Shown here: positions 59,419 to 64,000 of the stretch, piece after piece
Numbering within the stretch: the stretch's first letter is position 1
How the letters are laid out: every line of letters starts with the position of its first letter
Assembly: GCA_029959195.1 (NCBI GenBank)
Contig: CP114118.1
Coordinates: forward strand, 1,178,001-1,242,000
Source of the DNA: Dictyophora rubrovolvata
Taxonomy: Eukaryota; Basidiomycota; Agaricomycetes; Phallales; Phallaceae
DNA: 64,000 nt
Direction: 5' to 3'
Position numbers and translations under genes: made by a program
The notes under the pieces: model-generated
Told to the model about the DNA's origin: nothing
The model's input: the letters and a program-made list of their open reading frames with translations, nothing else
Databases searched by the model: none

Positions 59419-60110
59419 ATGATGATTAGGCGCGCATTCGGCCAGCCTTTCGCCTTCAGCTTGAGCGCCGAAAAGGGAAAGTACCGAGTCGGAGGTCTCC
59501 GACATGTAAAGTCACCCTGTTGGAGCACATACAAAACGGGGTTTTTCCGACAGAGGTAAGTATACTAATTAGATGACTGACATGTGTCCTTGCTACTCTA
59601 TCCAGATCTAGGAACTGAGTAACGCTACTAATGCAGGTTCGAATAAACCTTTCGGCCTCACAGCTTGAGCTGGGATTGCAAACCTAGGATATTTCCTGAG
59701 TTGCCGGAAGGCAAATTATGGTATGTATCACCGCACTGACATTGGCGACGATGCCAATTGGATGCGCTCGACAAATTCAAGTTGCCACGAACTCCTGGCG
59801 TACAAAAATCAATCGTCATGGCAAGAAGAGAACATACACACGCATTCGATGCACAACATTTTTGCGTTTGCGGAAATCAAAGGACGCCGTGAGATTTTTG
59901 CTGGAAATTTGCCGGGGCCCAACGGATGGGAATTTGCTTAAAAGATAACCAAGGTTCGTTACACCGTAAGTGGTATGCACTTCTCACAGGCTTGTATCTG
60001 CATGTACATATGATTATTATGTATTATGATTATTATTACGATCATATATATCTAGGTTCGCTTAAAGACCGTCAAGAGCCGTGGAAATGCCTAAGCCCCA
60101 TTCGCATGCT
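59419..60110 (+). CDS. Unrecognised small spliced gene
   Basis: Divergent from S26. It opens MMIRRAFGQPFAFSLSAEKG, which resembles a mitochondrial presequence, and can be spliced from a GTAAGT donor (about 59555) to an acceptor near 59664 giving CKPRIFPELPEGKLW. Past the next GTATGT donor (59720) the frame is unclear; an open 72-codon stretch ends at 59941, and a small downstream piece (60057 onwards) could be KVRYTVRLKTVKSRG. I could not assign a family. A mitochondrial ribosomal or assembly protein is a guess. The coordinates are approximate. Confidence 0.3.
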
Positions 60111-60295
60111 CACGCGACACCGACAATTAACCGCGCGTGACGGCGAATCCACGGTCAAGACGGCACGGACAACAAAGCCATGGTCTCGTGAATTGCGCTC
60201 AAGGCGATCTTGATTCTTCGGTCGGTTATAGTATGAATGTTATTTTTATAAGATTTTCTTTCTCTCGCTCGTACTCCACTCTCGTTCTTCCAGCA

Positions 60296-63200
60296 TGGAG
60301 TGGAACGCTGTCGTCGACCTCGTCAGCAGGCGTGAGCCCTGGTACAAGAACAGTGGTAAGCTTTCGTCTCCCTTTTTTACTTCTTGTTCTATTTCCTTCA
60401 ACTGCGAGTCTCCCAAACAAATAAACAATTATACAAACAAACGAAAACAATCCTGTTTTATTCGAGAGTAAACAGTAAATCATCCTTGGCACTAACTCAT
60501 CCCATATACAGGCTTAGTGGTCCTTAATTTATGTCTTTTACTCCCTCTGCTCACTGCCAGTATTAATGGCTACGATTCTTCTGTTGTCAATGGTATCTTT
60601 CTTACCTCGTTGCCCTGGAAGACAAGAGTGGTCTGGCTCATTATTATCTGATATTATTTATGTAGGTCTCCAGTTACTCCCAGACTGGCAGAAGTTCTTC
60701 CATTACCCAAATGGAACGGCCTTAGGTTATTGTCTCAATTCATTGTATAACTCTCGGTTTTCATTTCTTCTTCTATTTTTTTTTCATAACACTAGGCTTC
60801 GTCAATGCCGCTCAAGGCATCGGTTCCCTAATTGTTCGTTACTCACGCAGTGGTCTTCGCCCTCAACCTAACTTCGTTTCTTTCTTTTTCATGTTAGGCT
60901 ATCCCAATCGCCCCTTATGCGAGCGATGGCATCGGGCGTAAAAGAACCCTTTTATCTGGCTCTCTTGTCCTCGTCGGCGGAACTATTCTTCAAGTACTAT
61001 CACGCAATCTCACTCATTTCATCGCCGCCCGTACCATCAGTATGTTTAATCTTGAACCTGTGCCTTTCTTTTCATTTTTTTTTTTTCATTTTTAAAAAAA
61101 ATTCAGTTGGCTTTGGTCTTTGTTTTGCCACAAACGCAGCACCCTTGTTGATCACAGAATTAGCTTACCCTACGCAGGCATGTTCTACGGCGAACGTCTT
61201 TTTTGTTTCACCCTCATTGACATGTTTTCTCTCAGCGTGGTCCTATAACCGCTCTGTCAGTCACCAGTGGGCATCCTAGAGTTAAATACCTTCACTCACA
61301 CAAAAGTGCCCCGTTATTAGATACAATTCCTCGTGGTATGCGGGAAGTATCATTTGTATGTCCTCCTTATATCAGTAGTAAATTGTGTGATCGTAACCAG
61401 ATTCTATTCAATAGCTGCCTGGGCTACCTTCGCTGCATTCATAGGAAGCGGCGGATCGATATGGTCATGGAGGTAATAGTTGTCTTTTACTTTCCTTTTT
61501 GTTTACTTTCGCTTCATGTGGCGCTCACGCAAGACATTCCCTCGGTTCGAAAAAATTACATATAGAATACCCGTCATCGTCCAAGGAATAGGCTCCACGC
61601 TGCAATGTTGCCTCATTTGGTACACTATCATCCCTCTCATATCAAGCTTCAAATTAATGCCCCTGTACTCAGGTTTATTCCCGAAAGCCCCAGATGGCTT
61701 ATCTCGAAAGGGCGTGTAAGTTATCTCCATAACTTTATATCAACGGATTATAATGAATGATGTGTTTGGTTAACGTCAGGACATTGAAGCAATGCAAATC
61801 TTAGCGCGGTATCATGCGAATGGCGGACACATTCGAGATCCGCTTGTTGTCTTTGAATGGACCCGTGAGTCGAAAAACAAGGACTGAATTGTCATTAATA
61901 ATTCAAGTCATTCTCCTATTTTTGCACTTCCATGCATTGTTTTGACAGAAATCCGACATGCTCTTCAATTAGAGCGTGAGATCTCAAAAACAACCTCTTG
62001 GTTGACCTTGTTCAAGTCTCCGGGAAATAGGAAGCGTATGCGCATTATCCTAGCTATCGGATTATTCAGTCAATGGTCGGGAAATGGTCTTGTAAGAATG
62101 TTCCCTCAAACAAGTTTCACAGAATATGTCCGTCTGACATTGAATCATGAATAAGGTTTCATATTATATAAATCTCGTACTTGAGGCCATTGGAATCCAG
62201 GATACTCAGACGAAAATTTGGGTTAATGGTGTATTACAAGTCTGGAACTTGATTGTAGCTGCTGGTCAGTTATTCAAGGATAAAAAAAAATGTATTGATT
62301 TTGACGTCCTTATTTCACATAAAAATTTCATCTTCATAGGCGCATCACTTTTAGTCGAACGCGTGGGCCGAAGAGTATTATTTATTACCTCTAATGTGGG
62401 GATGCTCATCTGTTTGTCGCTCTTATCTTGTTTTTGTTTACCAAATCTCTCACGTACTATTCTATGTTTCTAGCCTTCGCTATGTGGACGCTCACCACGG
62501 CTTTATTCCAGACCCGACATGACGTTGTGGCTGCAAAAGCAACTATGGGAATTTTATTCGCCTTCTATCTCTTTTATGACATGGCATACACACCTATGCT
62601 CGTTGGTACGCAATGTTCTTCATTTCTATTGCCAAATAGTCCGGTCATTTCTTTTGTCTTAAGCTTATACCCTTGAAATCTTACCGTTCAGTATCCGTGC
62701 CAAGGGATTTTCTTTAATGGTTCGTGCCTCCCGTTTTGGTTTAAAGTACATTGCATATGATGTCACACTCGACTTTTATATTTTAGAACTTACTCGTTTG
62801 CGCTGCTTTGGCTTTTAACCAATTCGTTAACCCATGGGCATTGCAAACGCTCGGCTGGAAGTATGTGAGTACGTGCGATTTTTGTATACCTAAATTGTAT
62901 ATAACGCTACGGCAAGTATCTCGTTTACGATGGCTGGCTGATGTTTGAGCTATTGTTTGTCCTGCGGTATGTCATTGAGACAAAAGGTAGGCAGATTATT
63001 TTGGACCGTTCCGCAAACCAGACGATCTAGTTACTGGAACTTTTTTTTGCTTAGGTCGGACTCTTGAGGAAACCGCCACACTTTTTGATGGTACACAAGA
63101 AGGCATTGAGCTACACGAGCTCGGAACTATAGCGGCTACACAATCGCTACACTCTCTCAGGAACGAAGGCCTCATTTCGACAGCAGCCCATCCAACCTTT

Positions 63201-63356
63201 ACAGGGGCGACTTCTCGTTCAATTGATCTCAAACAAACAATAGATCACACCAGTGATTCTGATATGAAGAAAAATACACAATCTATTGATACTGATTCCC
63301 GAAGCCTTACAATTGATTTGTCTACTTGTGCGCCCTCCGGTGATAAAATACGATAG
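60296..63356 (+). CDS. MFS sugar transporter (hexose/lactose permease type)
   Basis: Roughly 540 residues, about eighteen exons. Sugar-porter landmarks: SINGYDSSVVNG in TM1, PIAPYASDGIGRKRTLLSG (loop 2-3 GR-K motif), AYPTQRGPITALYNSSWYAG, SWRIPVIVQGIGSTLQ, FIPESPRWLISKGR, GQWSGNG-type TM7 start, LLVERVGRRVLF, YTLEILPFSIRAKG and VIETKGRTLEE. A Ser/Thr-rich cytosolic tail follows. It is closest to the lactose-permease (Lac12-like) branch; the sugar cannot be told. The intron 61178-61235 starts with GC (GCATGT): it joins YPTQ to RGPITALY with no GT option. The start at 60296 (MEWNAVVDLV) is the nearest ATG; an upstream exon is possible. Confidence 0.87.
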
Positions 63357-64000
63357 CATCCAGAATAATTGGATACTACTATATTTATAATTCTTGTCCT
63401 CTTCCCTTGGTTTATGTGCTTGTTTGCATTAGTAATCATTTGAGTATGTATCTTCTTTATCACCATTTAGATCATATTTTTTATCAATTTCCCTCAGCGG
63501 TCAAATTATTTTGTGACATCGAGTTGTATTCGTATTTGTATCATACATAGTTCAATTCTTATGGGACAGACCGTGTGGCTGCTTTGGCTAAAATATATGT
63601 ACAAGCATTACGTTCAATTACGAGTTTGTACATGTACTAGGCAAAAAGACAATCTGGGTAGTTTCAATCCACACTGCAATTTTTCCGAAGGGACAATGAA
63701 ATCTGCCTTCACCGCTGGCATTCGTACTGACCTCTGGTGAAGTCATCTCGTTCCCAAATACGTTCCGATACCGTTTATGACCGTTCCGCTATTTTGACAG
63801 ATTTTTAAGTAGTTCTTAAATATAACCACAAACTACCTTTCCCGCACGCATGGATACAGTGTGATAACAACCGGAAATGCCTTCGTTTCTGTAAATAGTT
63901 TAACTATCAAAACCTGTATGTAGTTTCATCCCAATTATCAATGTATCGCACCGTGGCTTTTGCTCGTTTGCGTTTGACATCAATACAACACAGCCCGGAT
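63357..64000. other. Downstream region, no gene seen
   Basis: 644 bp after the transporter stop up to the window end. Open frames are short and motif-free. Confidence 0.35.

Noticed and set aside
60089-60142. ATG with a short His-rich peptide upstream of the sugar transporter
   Set aside because: It stops after 18 codons; perhaps an upstream ORF or part of the preceding gene, but nothing supports either.

Overview
This window looks like a gene-dense stretch of a filamentous fungal nuclear genome, most likely a basidiomycete (probably Agaricomycotina). Nearly every gene is cut by many introns of about 47-70 bp, genes are packed on both strands, several divergent start codons lie 60-150 bp apart, and there are fungal hallmarks such as homoaconitase (aminoadipate lysine pathway), Rsr1/Rap-like and Ras GTPases, a Rom-type RhoGEF and a fungal OPT transporter. 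I see no recognisable transposon, retroelement or CRISPR array. All names come from protein motifs read by eye; no database search was possible.

Layout: 0.9-1.8 kb polyQ coiled-coil protein; 2.5-4.5 amino-acid/choline permease; 5.2-7.6 DAL5-type MFS transporter; 7.9-8.7 APC10; 9.5-10.6 TUG-like UBX protein, divergent from a PITH protein (10.7-11.6); 11.7-14.8 MED25-like Mediator protein, divergent from an ADAL-type deaminase (15.0-16.3); 16.3-17.9 Uba4/MOCS3; 18.0 tRNA-Thr(AGT); a gene-poor 18.1-20.0 kb; 20.0-20.8 Rap/Rsr1-like GTPase; 21.0-22.4 RS-tailed cyclophilin; 23.0-25.0 eIF4B; 25.2-27.6 a fusion of an AIG2/gamma-glutamyl-cyclotransferase-like domain to a PLP aminotransferase; 28.7-31.6 DNA polymerase eta; 31.8-33.7 trimethyllysine/butyrobetaine dioxygenase; 33.9-36.1 homoaconitase; 36.4-37.2 CIA30; 37.5-38.4 Ras; 39.0-39.8 eIF5A; 40.1-42.0 SAM-domain tail-anchored protein; 42.3-46.1 RhoGEF-PH-CNH protein, divergent from an OPT transporter (46.2-48.9); 49.1-50.7 BAH-PHD protein; 50.8-52.0 SARAF; 52.4-55.7 DDT/PHD remodeller subunit; 55.9-56.8 Alba-type RNase P/MRP protein, divergent from proteasome Rpt2 (56.9-58.5); 58.7-59.3 ribosomal protein S26; 59.4-60.1 an unrecognised small gene; 60.3-63.4 sugar transporter.

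The most striking signal lies in how the genes are spliced. When exons are joined so that strongly conserved protein motifs are restored, an unusually large share of introns start with GC instead of GT (about ten convincing, three more possible), and three appear to start with GA, an almost unheard-of donor. They occur in housekeeping genes that must work (Rpt2, eIF5A, an Alba RNase P/MRP protein, a cyclophilin). This suggests a spliceosome tolerant of any base at donor position +2 (GN-AG), and it would make standard gene prediction fail here. The second notable item is the cyclotransferase-PLP enzyme fusion, which could form a two-step sulfur-salvage enzyme.

Otherwise the content is housekeeping: protein turnover (APC10, Rpt2, UBX, Uba4), translation (eIF4B, eIF5A, S26), transcription and chromatin (MED25-like, BAH-PHD, DDT-PHD), polarity signalling (Ras, Rsr1-like, RhoGEF), lysine and carnitine metabolism, and nutrient uptake (four transporters).
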